Assembly (NCBI RefSeq): GCF_029846235.1
Contig: NZ_JARVWP010000019.1
Location: forward strand, 62,001-126,000
DNA: 64,000 nucleotides
DNA from: Bradyrhizobium sp. CER78
GTDB taxonomy: Bacteria > Pseudomonadota > Alphaproteobacteria > Rhizobiales > Xanthobacteraceae
Reading direction: 5' to 3'
The notes beneath the pieces were generated by a model. The model did not search any database, had not been told where the DNA came from, and was given only the letters and a program-made list of their open reading frames with translations. Positions 53,875 to 62,281 of this stretch are shown in pieces. The position numbers and the translations under genes were made by a program. Within the stretch, counting starts at the first letter, position 1; each line of letters opens with the position of its first letter.

Positions 53875-54965
53875 TCGGCGGCGATCCCCCGCTGCTCATC
53901 GCGCGCGGCGATCAGCTTGCGGGTCAGTGGGATCAGCTCACGGCCATAGTCGATCGCATCGACCAGCGGATCGAAGCCGCGGATCAGGAAGTGGCTGACG
54001 CCGAGATCGTAATAATCTGCAAACACCTCGGCGACCTGCTCGGGCGTGCCGACCAGCGCCGTCGTATTGCTGTTGGCGCCCGTGAGCTTTGCGATCTCGG
54101 TCCACAGCCGCTTGTCGATCCGGGTGCCTTGATCCGCCAGCGCCAGCAGCCGCTTGGCGCCATCAGTCGCGTGATTGGGCCGGCGGTAACCGGTCTGGTC
54201 CTGCAAAGCCGTGGCGCGCTCGAGGATGTGCTCGGCCTTCGCCCACGCCTTCTCCTCGGTGTCGGCGAGGATCGGGCGGACCGACAGGCTGAAGCGCGGC
54301 GTCGGCCGGCCGTGCTTGGCCGCGGCGGCGCGCACCCGCGCGGTGACGTCGCGCACCTGGGCGTAGGACTCACCCCACAGCGCGAACGTGTCGGCGTGCT
54401 TGCCGGCGACCTCGACCGCGGCGTCCGAGCCGCCGCCGACGAAGGTGTAGATGCCGCCCTTCTGCAGCGGCTTCACCTGCGAGAAGCCGTTCTCGACGTT
54501 GTAATACTTGCCGGTGTAGTTGAACGGCTTCTCGCTGGTCCATTCCAGCCGCACCACGTCGAGGAATTCGCTGGTGCGGGCGTAGCGCTCGTCCTTGTCG
54601 TCGAGCGTGTTGCCGTCCTGGCGCAGCTCGATGGCGTTGCCGCCGGTGATGACGTGCAGCGAGACCCGGCCGCCGTAGAACTGATCCAGCGTCGCGAGCT
54701 GGCGCGCCAGCAGCGTCGGCGCGGTGAAGCCCGGCCGCTGCGCAATCATCACCTTGAGCTGCTTGGTGATGGTGAGGACATGCTGCGCGACCTGCAATGC
54801 ATCCGGCGTCGTCGAGTGGAACGCCAGCAGCGCGCGATCGAAACCGGCGAGCTCATGGGCTTTCGCCACCGTCTCGATATAGGGCGGATCGAGCACCGGC
54901 CCTGACCGGACGATGGTCTCGGAGGCATTGTTGTTGGTGATGAAGCCGATGAACTCGACCGGCAT
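53871..54965 (-). CDS. Luciferase-like FMNH2-dependent monooxygenase (SsuD-like)
   Basis: A 364-residue member of the flavin-dependent luciferase-like group, near the alkanesulfonate monooxygenases that split the carbon-sulfur bond to release sulfite. Visible features are FITNNNASE at the start, MIAQRPGFTAPTLLARQLATLDQFYGGRVSLHVITGG near residue 75-110 and KYYNVENGFSQVKPLQKGGI. No signal peptide. It needs reduced FMN from a reductase not found here. GGAG precedes the ATG at 54965. It is flanked by the acyl-CoA-dehydrogenase-like monooxygenase gene (33 bases) and an SsuA-like gene. Confidence 0.9.
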   Translation of the reverse strand: MPVEFIGFITNNNASETIVRSGPVLDPPYIETVAKAHELAGFDRALLAFHSTTPDALQVAQHVLTITKQLKVMIAQRPGFTAPTLLARQLATLDQFYGGRVSLHVITGGNAIELRQDGNTLDDKDERYARTSEFLDVVRLEWTSEKPFNYTGKYYNVENGFSQVKPLQKGGIYTFVGGGSDAAVEVAGKHADTFALWGESYAQVRDVTARVRAAAAKHGRPTPRFSLSVRPILADTEEKAWAKAEHILERATALQDQTGYRRPNHATDGAKRLLALADQGTRIDKRLWTEIAKLTGANSNTTALVGTPEQVAEVFADYYDLGVSHFLIRGFDPLVDAIDYGRELIPLTRKLIAARDEQRGIAAE

Positions 54966-54998
54966 GACTGATAACTCCGTTGTTGTTGGCTGTTGTTT

Positions 54999-56171
54999 TC
55001 AGACGCCCAGCGCGAAGCGTCCGGCGGAGACACGGGTGGCATCGTCTTGCGGAGTATGGACGCGGCCGCATAATACATCGCGATAATGCCGCTCCAGCGG
55101 ATTGGTTCGCGACAGGCCGTGATTGCTGGTCAGCGACAAGGCATCCTCCACCACTGCTGCGGCGTTATTGGTCACCGTCAGCTTGATGATGTTAGCCTCG
55201 ATCGCGGACAGCGGAAAGCCATTATCGAAATCGGAAGCAAAGCTGTCGATCAGCCGCGCATTCACCGCAAGCCGCGCCTCGATCCCGCCGACGACCTCCT
55301 GCATCCGCGGCAGCGCCGCCAGCGGCGCGCCGAGATTGGCGGGCACCCGCTCCTTGAGGAATTTGACCAGCCAGTCGCGGGCGGCGCGGGCGATACCGTC
55401 ATAGATCGCGGCAACGAAGATCGCATGCACGGTCGCCTGGGTAACGTCCGGAACCTTCCAATCGTCGGGCTTGCGGACGTCGATCTCGTAGTCCAACGGA
55501 AACACGACGTCGTCGAAGATCACGGTGTGGCTGCCGCTGGCGCGCAGGCCGAGATGATCCCAGGTTTCCTCGATCCGCGTTCCCGGCAATCCAGCCGGAA
55601 CCAGAAACTGCCCGACACGGGTCTCCTGCTCGTCGGTCTTCGCCCAGACCGCGTACCATTTCAGGATCGGCGCACCGGTCGAATAGATCTTGCGGCCGGT
55701 CAGCCGCCAGCCGGTTTCGGTGCGGCGTGCCGTGGTCGCCGGCAGTCCGCCGCGCGCGGGCGAGCCGAGCTCGGGCTCGACACGCAGCGCGTTGATCAGG
55801 GCCACGCCTTCGACCGTTTCCCTGGCGAGCTTGCGCGACAGACGCGCAGGCCAGCGCGTGCTGCGCGCCATCACCAGATGCTGGATGTAATGCATCGACA
55901 GCACCAGCGCGGTCGACGGATCGGCCTTGCCGATGATGCCGAGCACGCGCGTGGCATCGCGCGCACCCGCCCCTGCCCCGCCGAGCGCCACCGGCACGGT
56001 GAGCGCCAGCAGGCCTTCGCGGGCGAGATCGGCGAAATTCTCGAAAGGAAAGCTGGCGTCGCGATCATGCGCGGGCGCGCGCGCCGCAAACACCTCGGCG
56101 AGCCGCAACGTGCGCGCGATGGGCTCCGGCTCGCTCGTCGCCGGCAACTCCTTGGCCGCAGATGTCACCAT
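54999..56171 (-). CDS. Acyl-CoA dehydrogenase-like flavin monooxygenase (SfnB/DszC type)
   Basis: A 390-residue protein with the acyl-CoA dehydrogenase fold but in a sulfur-acquisition setting. Relatives SfnB and DszC use FMNH2 and oxygen to attack organosulfur compounds rather than CoA esters. Segments include LLALTVPVALGGAGAGARD, GRKIYSTGAPILKWYAVWAKT and EETWDHLGLRASGSHTVIFDDV. The C-terminal NHGLSRTNPLERHYRDVLCGRVHTP is typical for this group. The start at 56171 overlaps the ATPase gene by seven bases. Co-encoded with a luciferase-like monooxygenase, so the two may act in sequence. Confidence 0.88.
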   Translation of the reverse strand: MVTSAAKELPATSEPEPIARTLRLAEVFAARAPAHDRDASFPFENFADLAREGLLALTVPVALGGAGAGARDATRVLGIIGKADPSTALVLSMHYIQHLVMARSTRWPARLSRKLARETVEGVALINALRVEPELGSPARGGLPATTARRTETGWRLTGRKIYSTGAPILKWYAVWAKTDEQETRVGQFLVPAGLPGTRIEETWDHLGLRASGSHTVIFDDVVFPLDYEIDVRKPDDWKVPDVTQATVHAIFVAAIYDGIARAARDWLVKFLKERVPANLGAPLAALPRMQEVVGGIEARLAVNARLIDSFASDFDNGFPLSAIEANIIKLTVTNNAAAVVEDALSLTSNHGLSRTNPLERHYRDVLCGRVHTPQDDATRVSAGRFALGV

Positions 56172-56962
56172 GTCGCCTCCAGCCCGAGCAGGCCGAGGAT
56201 CTGCTTGCGCAGCTCCGCGAGATAGGGATCGCCGCGATGCCGCGGGTATGGACGGGCGACCGCGATATCGGCCTTGATCCGCGCCGGCCGATCGGACAGC
56301 ACGATGACGCGGTTGGCGAGCACCAGCGCCTCCTCGACGTCGTGGGTGACGAGCAGCGTGGTAAAACCCTTGCGCTGCCACAGCGCCACCAGCTCGGACT
56401 GCATCGCGATCCGCGTCAGCGAGTCGAGCTTGCCGAGCGGCTCGTCGAGCACCAGGATCTTCGGATCGTTGACCAGCGCGCGCGCCAGCGCCACACGCTG
56501 CGCCATGCCGCCGGAGAGCTGGTGCGGATAGGCGTTGCGGAACGAGGACAGGCCGACCAGATCGATCACGGCATCGACCCGATGCCGCTGCGCCTTCAGG
56601 ATACCCTGCGCCTCCAGCCCGAGCGCGACATTGTCCCACACCGTGCGCCAGGGAAACAGCGTCGGATCCTGGAACACGACGACGCGCGACGGATGCGGGC
56701 CCGTGATGCGGACTTCGTCTTCGCGCAGCGCGCCGGTGCGCGGCTTCTCCAGCCCCGCCACCAGCCGCAGCAGGGTCGACTTGCCGCAACCGGACGGACC
56801 GAGCAGCGCGACGAACTCGCCCGGCGCGATCGAGAGATTGACATTGTCGAGCACCGGCAGCGTGGCGCCATCGATGTCGAACGCGTGGCTGACGCCTTCG
56901 ATGTCGAGTTCGGCGCCGACGGCGGGATAGGTGATCGCTTCGGCTGCGGATTGCACTACCAT
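56165..56962 (-). CDS. Sulfonate-type ABC transporter ATPase (SsuB-like)
   Basis: A 265-residue cytoplasmic ATPase with Walker A GPSGCGKST, Q-loop VVFQDPTLFPWRT, signature LSGGMAQRV, Walker B ILVLDEPLGKLD and H-loop VTHDVEEA. The Q-loop LFPW is characteristic of the nitrate/sulfonate/taurine group. It overlaps the permease gene by seven bases and the next gene by seven, so it is tightly coupled. Confidence 0.93.
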   Translation of the reverse strand: MVVQSAAEAITYPAVGAELDIEGVSHAFDIDGATLPVLDNVNLSIAPGEFVALLGPSGCGKSTLLRLVAGLEKPRTGALREDEVRITGPHPSRVVVFQDPTLFPWRTVWDNVALGLEAQGILKAQRHRVDAVIDLVGLSSFRNAYPHQLSGGMAQRVALARALVNDPKILVLDEPLGKLDSLTRIAMQSELVALWQRKGFTTLLVTHDVEEALVLANRVIVLSDRPARIKADIAVARPYPRHRGDPYLAELRKQILGLLGLEATW

Positions 56963-57972
56963 TTGACCACACCCTTCTGCCAGACCAGCAGGCGGTCACG
57001 GGTGCGGAACAGCAGCGTGATCGCGCCGGAGCACAGCAGCGACATCACGATCAGCGCCGCATACATGTTGGCATAGGCGGCCCAGCCCTGCGCCCATTGC
57101 AGGTACCAGCCGAGCCCGGCCTTGACGCCGATCATCTCGGCGACGACCAGCACGGCAAAGGACGAGCCGAGCCCCATGAACAGGCCGACGAACACATGCG
57201 GCAGCGCCGCGGGGATCGCGACCTTCAGCACCAGGAATGACGGCCTGGCGCCGAGTGTGCGCGCGACGTCGTAATAGGCGCTGCTGACGCTGGCCACGCC
57301 GGACCAGGTCAGCACCGTCACCGGGAAGCCGGTGGCGAGCGCGATCAGGAAGGTCGAGGCGCTCCAACTCGACGGAAAGGTGAAGAACGCGATCGGCAAC
57401 CAGGCGGTGGCCGGCAGCGGGCCGATGAAGCGCAGCACCGGGTGCACCCAATAGCCGATCTTCTGCGACCAGCCGATCGAGACGCCGGTGATGAAGCCGA
57501 CGGTCGCGCCGATGATGTAGCCGCCGAGCTGCAGCTTGATCGAGGCGAACACGCTGTCGAGCAGTTTTGGCAGATCGTCGGTGTAGACTTCGAGGATCGC
57601 CTGCGGCGGCGGGAAGAACGGCAGCGGCAGCCAGGCGAATTTTGCGGTCGCGACCTCCCACAGCGTCACGAAGGCGCCGAACGCCACCAACCACGGTGCG
57701 CGCTTGCGCAACGCCTGCCCGGCGCCGCCGAGATAGTCCGCGCTGAAGGTGCCGAACAGGATGAAGGCGGCGATGACGATTGCGCCGATGCCGAGCGATC
57801 CGGTCCGCGACCAATCGCCGACATCGGGCCAATACAGGCATGACAGACCGAAGGCGAGCCAGACGAGGCTCGCTGCGAGCCCGACACCGTAGCTGCCGGA
57901 AAGGTTCGAGAACGTGACCGCGGTGCGCGGCGCGGCTGCGGCCGCCGTATCAGACACTGAATACGTCGACAT
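56956..57972 (-). CDS. Sulfonate-type ABC permease with N-terminal extension (SsuC-like)
   Basis: A 338-residue inner-membrane permease. The SsuC core is about residues 100-330, with VARTLGARPSFLVLKVAIPAALPHVFVGLFMGLGSSFAVLVVAEMIG as the coupling region. The N-terminal 95 residues contain two additional hydrophobic segments (YGVGLAASLVWLAFGLSCLYW, LGIGAIVIAAFILFGTF), absent from the 263-residue E. coli SsuC. It overlaps the binding-protein gene by 23 bases and the ATPase gene by seven. Confidence 0.9.
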   Translation of the reverse strand: MSTYSVSDTAAAAAPRTAVTFSNLSGSYGVGLAASLVWLAFGLSCLYWPDVGDWSRTGSLGIGAIVIAAFILFGTFSADYLGGAGQALRKRAPWLVAFGAFVTLWEVATAKFAWLPLPFFPPPQAILEVYTDDLPKLLDSVFASIKLQLGGYIIGATVGFITGVSIGWSQKIGYWVHPVLRFIGPLPATAWLPIAFFTFPSSWSASTFLIALATGFPVTVLTWSGVASVSSAYYDVARTLGARPSFLVLKVAIPAALPHVFVGLFMGLGSSFAVLVVAEMIGVKAGLGWYLQWAQGWAAYANMYAALIVMSLLCSGAITLLFRTRDRLLVWQKGVVKW

Positions 57973-59041
57973 AGATCCGCTCCGCGAATTTGGCCGTGTC
58001 GGTGCTCTGCTTGAACACCTGCACCGATTTCAGATCGTCGGCGTAGCCCTTCAGCTCGCGCTTGAGCACCTCGCCGGTCGGATGGTGGTGATGGGTGTGG
58101 TAGCGCGCCATCGCCTCGAGATCGGCGAGGCTCGCCGCCTTCGGCGCATAGGGCTGGAACGATTTCGCCGCCTTGTCCGGGTTCTGCGAGGTGAACATTG
58201 CGGCATCCAGTAGCGCCTGGGTGATGGCGCGCGCGACATGCGGTTCTTCGCGGACCAGACTGCCGCGCAGGCCGACGATGCAGCAGCTCTTGTCGCGGTA
58301 TTCGCCGTCGAGGTTGGAGGCGACCTCCTTGTACTGCGCATCCTTCAGCCAGAGATAGGCCAGCGGGTCGGACGACAGGAACGCCTGCACCTCGCCCTTC
58401 TCGACCGCGACGTTGAGCAGATTGCCGGGATAGGCGCGCCAGTCGACGTCCTTGACCGGATCGATGCCGAGCTTGGAGAGCTGGATCGAGAAGAAGTTCT
58501 TGTCGGGGCCGGCGAGGTCGCCGACCGCGACGATCTTGCCCTTGAGATCGGCGAGCTTGTCGACGCCGGAGTTGGTGCGGGTCAGGACGCGCATGCAACC
58601 GCCATGGGTGCCGGCGGCGATCTTGACGTCGAAGCCCTGCTCCAGCGGCTTCAGCCAGCGCAGCGCCATGCCGAGCCCGGCATCGCTCTTGCCGGTGGCG
58701 ATTGCCTCCAGCAGCTGGTCGGTTGAGCCGGAATAGTTGACGAGCTCGACGTCGAGGTTCTGCTTCTGGAAGAAGCCATGGTCGATCGCGACCGGCAGTG
58801 GCGCGAGGCAGACCGCGCCGGCGTTCCAGGACAGTTTCAGCTTGCGCGGCGCGCCCGTCAGAGGCGGCGCGTCGGATGCGGTCTTGCAGACCGGGAATTC
58901 GGAGAAGTCGATCGCGGGCGTGATCGCCCGCGGCGCGAAGGCCTGCGCGCCATAGGCGCCGAGCGGTGCGGCAAACGCTGCGGCGGCGCCCGCACGCAGC
59001 AATGTGCGGCGATCCATCACCGTCTTCTTGTTGGTCGACAT
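57950..59041 (-). CDS. NMT1-type substrate-binding protein with Tat signal and histidine cluster
   Basis: A 363-residue periplasmic receptor, first gene of the sulfonate-type operon. AGGAG five bases before the ATG at 59041 sets the start. The N-terminus has a twin-arginine signal (MDRRTLLRAGAAAAFAAPLG), implying export after folding or with a cofactor. Core motifs are KLKLSWNAGAVCLAPLPVAIDHGFF and ELVNYSGSTDQLLEAIATGKSDAGLGMALRWLKP. A histidine run, HTHHHHPTGE near residue 325, is unusual and could bind a metal. There are Cys pairs (KSCCIVG). The ligand may be a sulfonate or a metal-bound compound. Confidence 0.88.
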   Translation of the reverse strand: MSTNKKTVMDRRTLLRAGAAAAFAAPLGAYGAQAFAPRAITPAIDFSEFPVCKTASDAPPLTGAPRKLKLSWNAGAVCLAPLPVAIDHGFFQKQNLDVELVNYSGSTDQLLEAIATGKSDAGLGMALRWLKPLEQGFDVKIAAGTHGGCMRVLTRTNSGVDKLADLKGKIVAVGDLAGPDKNFFSIQLSKLGIDPVKDVDWRAYPGNLLNVAVEKGEVQAFLSSDPLAYLWLKDAQYKEVASNLDGEYRDKSCCIVGLRGSLVREEPHVARAITQALLDAAMFTSQNPDKAAKSFQPYAPKAASLADLEAMARYHTHHHHPTGEVLKRELKGYADDLKSVQVFKQSTDTAKFAERIYVDVFSV

Positions 59042-59512
59042 TTTCACTCCTGCATTTCGGCAAGGCTCCGCCCCGCGCGCAGACGTCTCCGTCCGCGCGC
59101 CCCGTCGTTCGAAGCTCATGGTTTAGAAAAAGCGGATTTCTCCGGCGCTATTGCACTCAAGCAACGCGCAAATGATGCGGCGCGGCAGGTTCACCGTCAA
59201 TGAAATGGAATTTCGAATGTTGTCGGCGGCGCAGCTGAACTCTCCACGATCGCAGCGCGCGACGATGAAAGGATTTTCGCTGTTGTTGTCACACAGACGC
59301 GCACCGTCGCTGCATCGATTGCACCAAATTTGAGCCGATACAGATCGCTTGCGCGATGTGTTCTACGCATGACGGTTCGGCGAGATCATCCTTGCTGCAC
59401 GCAGGCGGATTTCAGTTTTCCGTTTCGTTGACGGCGAGCCGGTTGCTCATAGACTTGGTCGAACGCTGCCGCGATTTTCGCCGAGCAGCGACTGAATCAG
59501 AAAGAAACGGAC
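59042..59512. other. 471-base divergent intergenic region
   Basis: Promoter region between the sulfonate-type operon (minus) and an SsuA-like gene (plus). Slightly less GC-rich than the coding DNA, with no palindromic repeat element. Possible short open frames here show no ribosome-binding site or family resemblance. No clear operator was identified. Confidence 0.5.
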
Positions 59513-60499
59513 ATGCGCAAACTCGCCCGCTCGGGCTCTCCCCATACCTTCACCCGCCGCACCGCGGCCGCGCTGATTGCGGCAGTGATCACGCTCTCGA
59601 CATCCGCGGCTGCATTCGCGGCTGACGCCATCGTGCTGCGGGTCGGCGACCAGAAGGGCGGCAACCGCTCGCTGCTCGAGATCTCCGGCTTCGCCAAGGA
59701 CCTGCCCTACAAGATCGAATGGTCGGAATTCCCTGCCGCGGCGCCGATCCTCGAGGCGCTCAACGCCGGCGCGCTCGATGTCGGCTACACCGGCGATCTC
59801 GCCTTCCTGTCGGTCTACGCCGCGGGCGCACCGATCAAGGCGATCGGCGGCACGCGCGCCGATCCGAAGACGCAGGCGATCCTGGTGCGCGCGGATTCAC
59901 CGATCAAGACGGCGGCCGACCTGAAGGGCAAGCGCCTTGCCGGCACGCGCGGCGGCTGGGGCCAATTCCTGATCGACGCGACACTGGAGAAGAGCGGCAA
60001 CAAGATCGAGGATGCGATCTTCGCGCCGCTCGGCCCGGTCGACGCCAAGATCGCGCTGGTTGCCGGCTCGATCGACGGCTGGGCGGTGTGGGAGCCTTAC
60101 GTCTCCTTCGCGACGCTCAAGGACAAGGCGCGCGTCGTCGCCGACGGCGAGGGCCTGACGCCGACCGTCACCTTCATCGTTGCCTCCGACAACGCCATCG
60201 CGACCAAGCGCGCCGCAGTGCAGGACCTGGTGCAGCGGCTCAACAAGGCGCGGCTATGGTCACTCGACCACCTCGCCGAATACGCGAAGAGCACGGCCGA
60301 TCTCACAAAACTGCCGGAGGACGTGCTGCTCGCCGCCTACACCGCGCAGAAGACGAGCCCGATCGCGATCGACGAGGCCGTGGTGAAGGAGGTGCAGGCG
60401 GCCTCCGACCGTGCCACCCGCTACGGCATCCTCGGCAAGACGCTGGATGTCGGCAAGGCCGTCGACCGCAGTTTTACCGCGGCCGCAAGTTTGAATTAA
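59513..60499 (+). CDS. Orphan SsuA-like sulfonate-type substrate-binding protein
   Basis: A 328-residue periplasmic receptor with a long signal peptide (residues 1-37, ending AAAFA-AD) that includes an RR pair (FTRRTAAALIAAVI), so Tat export is possible. The mature start VLRVGDQKGGNRSLLEISGFAKDLPYKIEWSEFPAAAPILEALNAGALDVGYTGD is strikingly parallel to the receptor at 52933-53874, so they are paralogues. No transporter core genes follow it. It probably shares the permease and ATPase of the facing operon. Confidence 0.9.
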   Translation: MRKLARSGSPHTFTRRTAAALIAAVITLSTSAAAFAADAIVLRVGDQKGGNRSLLEISGFAKDLPYKIEWSEFPAAAPILEALNAGALDVGYTGDLAFLSVYAAGAPIKAIGGTRADPKTQAILVRADSPIKTAADLKGKRLAGTRGGWGQFLIDATLEKSGNKIEDAIFAPLGPVDAKIALVAGSIDGWAVWEPYVSFATLKDKARVVADGEGLTPTVTFIVASDNAIATKRAAVQDLVQRLNKARLWSLDHLAEYAKSTADLTKLPEDVLLAAYTAQKTSPIAIDEAVVKEVQAASDRATRYGILGKTLDVGKAVDRSFTAAASLN

Positions 60500-60510
60500 C
60501 CGGGCGCTCT

Positions 60511-60625
60511 CACCTCCCCTTGAAAAGGGGGGTCGGATTGCGCGGAAGCGCAAACCGGGTGGGGATCGGCTCTCTCCGCGAATGCCAGCGCTCGCGGAGA
60601 GCAACCCCCGCCCTCCCCCTTTCAG
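60511..60625. repeat. Palindromic intergenic repeat, CCTCCCCTTGAAAAGGGG family
   Basis: Arms CACCTCCCCTTGAAAAGGGGGGTCGG and CCCCCGCCCTCCCCCTTTCAGG, with GCGCGGAAGCGC and CTCTCCGCGAATGCCAGCGCTCGCGGAGAG hairpins inside. Directly after the SsuA-like gene; may aid 3' end formation. Confidence 0.7.
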
Positions 60626-60674
60626 GCAGGGCTATCGCATATGAGGTTTGAGGTGCAACGGCATCGGTACTGCG

Positions 60675-60798
60675 CTCCCTCTCCCGCTTGCGGGGGAGGG
60701 TTCGGGTGGGGGTTTCACTGCGATGGGACTCGTGGAGAGAGCCCCCACCCGGATCGCATCTAACGATGCGATCCGGCCTCCCCCGCAAGCGGGAGAGG
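60675..60798. repeat. Palindromic intergenic repeat, CCCTCTCCCGCTTGCGGGGGAGGG family
   Basis: Arms CTCCCTCTCCCGCTTGCGGGGGAGGG and CCTCCCCCGCAAGCGGGAGAGG, with GGATCGCATCTAACGATGCGATCC as a strong inner hairpin. Same family as 46221 and 51476. Confidence 0.75.
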
Positions 60799-60877
60799 CG
60801 AAGCGAGCTCGCGGATCGACCTGCAATATCATATGCGATTGCGCTGCTCTTACTGCACACCACAATGGAGACATCCG

Positions 60878-60958
60878 ATGTCCGGCCCGCTCCATCTCGC
60901 ACTAATCGTCACAGCACACCTGCTCTGCATGACCTTGTTGGTCGCGCTGTCGGTTTGA
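60878..60958 (+). CDS. Candidate 26-residue hydrophobic peptide
   Basis: A very short frame, MSGPLHLALIVTAHLLCMTL followed by LVALSV and stop, with GGAG eight bases before the ATG at 60878. It could be a single-span membrane microprotein or an upstream leader for the SDR gene that begins 41 bases later. The composition is strongly hydrophobic and ends with TGATAG. Could equally be chance. No homologue known to me. Confidence 0.3.
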   Translation: MSGPLHLALIVTAHLLCMTLLVALSV

Positions 60959-60999
60959 TAGCGTCTCTCCGGGACCTTGATCCATCGGAGAGAACAACA

Positions 61000-61779
61000 A
61001 TGAACCTATCGATGAAAGACCGCGTCGCGGTGGTCACCGGCGGCAGCAAGGGCATCGGGATCGCGGTGGCGCGGCGATTTGCGGAGTCCGGCGCCAAGGT
61101 CGCGATCCTCGCCCGCGGCGCAGCCGACCTCGCGGCGGCGCGCGAGGCGCTGGCCAAGGACGGCCTCGTGGTGCGGGATTACGTCTGCGACGTCGCGAAG
61201 GCCGCCGACATCGCCAAGGCCCATGACCGGATCGTCGCCGATCTCGGCGGGATCGACGTGCTGGTCAACAACGCCGGCACGGCGCGCACGCTGGCCTTCG
61301 AGAACATCAGCGACGAAGCCTGGCAGGAGGACCTCGACCTGAAACTGTTCGCCGCGATCCGCTTCAGCCGGCTGGTCTGGGGCGGCATGAAGCAGCGCAA
61401 ATGGGGACGCATCATCAACGTGCTCAACACCTTCGCCAAGGCGCCGGCCGGCAATTCGGCGCCGACCTCGGTGTCGCGCGCCGCCGGCATGGCGCTGACC
61501 AAGGTGATGGCCAATGAGGGCGGCGAGCACAACATCCTGGTGAATGCGCTGCTGGTCGGCCTGATCATGAGCGATCAATGGGTCAAGCGGCATGCCACCC
61601 AGGCGCCGAACACGGATTTCGAGGAATTCGCCAAGGGCTTGGCCAAGGGCACGCCGCTCGGCCGCATCGGCACGGCGGAGGAGTTCGCCAACCTCGCCTG
61701 CTTCCTGGCCTCGGAGCAAGGCTCCTACATCACCGGCACCGCCATCAATGTCGATGGTGGCCGGTCGCCGGTGGTCTAG
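61000..61779 (+). CDS. Short-chain dehydrogenase/reductase family protein with altered catalytic residues
   Basis: A 259-residue Rossmann-fold protein. The nucleotide motif TGGSKGIG is at residues 13-20 and NNAG at 90-93, and the C-terminal ITGTAINVDGGRSPVV is typical. The classical Tyr-x3-Lys pair is replaced: SAPTSVSRAAG places Thr156 and Arg160 there, and the preceding Ser position (143) is Asn. So it is either an unusual SDR or a non-reductase. I recall a subgroup with this SVSRAAG motif. The ATG at 61000 follows CGGAGA; the longer frame runs through repeat DNA. Confidence 0.88.
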   Translation: MNLSMKDRVAVVTGGSKGIGIAVARRFAESGAKVAILARGAADLAAAREALAKDGLVVRDYVCDVAKAADIAKAHDRIVADLGGIDVLVNNAGTARTLAFENISDEAWQEDLDLKLFAAIRFSRLVWGGMKQRKWGRIINVLNTFAKAPAGNSAPTSVSRAAGMALTKVMANEGGEHNILVNALLVGLIMSDQWVKRHATQAPNTDFEEFAKGLAKGTPLGRIGTAEEFANLACFLASEQGSYITGTAINVDGGRSPVV

Positions 61780-61951
61780 AACTCCGGTGATCTAGAACTC
61801 CGGTGATCCAAAACTCCGGTCTTGGCTCAACCAGGACCGGAGCTCCGGATGCTTGCTTCGGCGCGTTTCCACATGCGAGCCGGTGTCCATTTCGCTCGAA
61901 CACTCTCGCGGGCAGGCAACCTACTGCGGCTGGCTAACGGCCCAAAAGCAA

Positions 61952-61975
61952 AAGGCCTCCGTCACCGGAGGCCTT
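61952..61975 (-). terminator. Terminator of the HU-type gene
   Basis: A perfect ten-base-pair stem (AAGGCCTCCG/CGGAGGCCTT) with a four-base loop, six bases after the HU stop codon on the minus strand, followed by TTGCTTTT. It may also serve the convergent SDR transcript. Confidence 0.8.
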
Positions 61976-61981
61976 CTATTC

Positions 61982-62281
61982 TTAAACCGCGTCCTTGGCG
62001 GCCTTGACCGGCCGTGCGCGGACGATCTTCCGGGCCGGCTTGGCCTTGAACATCATCTCTTCGCCGGTGAAGGGGTTGGTGCCCTTGCGCGCCTTGGTCG
62101 CAGGCTTCTTGACCACAACGAACTTCGCGAAGCCGGGGACGAGGAACACCCCGTTCTTCTTCAGCTCCTTGTGGCCGACATCGACGAGCGAGTCCAAAAC
62201 GTTCTTGACGTCGCGCTTGGAGAGTTCGGTGGTGGTCGCGATCTTCTCGATCACTTGCGACTTCGACAGTTGGGTAGCCAT
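61982..62281 (-). CDS. HU-family DNA-binding protein
   Basis: A 99-residue nucleoid protein that bends DNA as a dimer. N-terminal helices (LSKSQVIEKIATTTELSKRDVKNVLDSLVDV), then the beta arm and signature GFAKFVVVKKPATKARKGTNPFTGEEMMFKAKPARKIVRARP, are clear. The C-terminus has a short basic tail. GGAG precedes the ATG at 62281 at normal spacing. Monocistronic, with its own terminator. The tip of the arm carries the usual NPFTGE. Confidence 0.94.
   Translation of the reverse strand: MATQLSKSQVIEKIATTTELSKRDVKNVLDSLVDVGHKELKKNGVFLVPGFAKFVVVKKPATKARKGTNPFTGEEMMFKAKPARKIVRARPVKAAKDAV

Larger units (their letters stand above)
60500..60877. other. Intergenic stretch with two repeat elements
   Basis: Contains repeats at 60511-60625 and 60675-60798 and little else. 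GCATATGA (60638-60645) recurs in reverse form as CATATGC at about 60830, bracketing the second repeat. No convincing gene before 60878. Confidence 0.45.
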
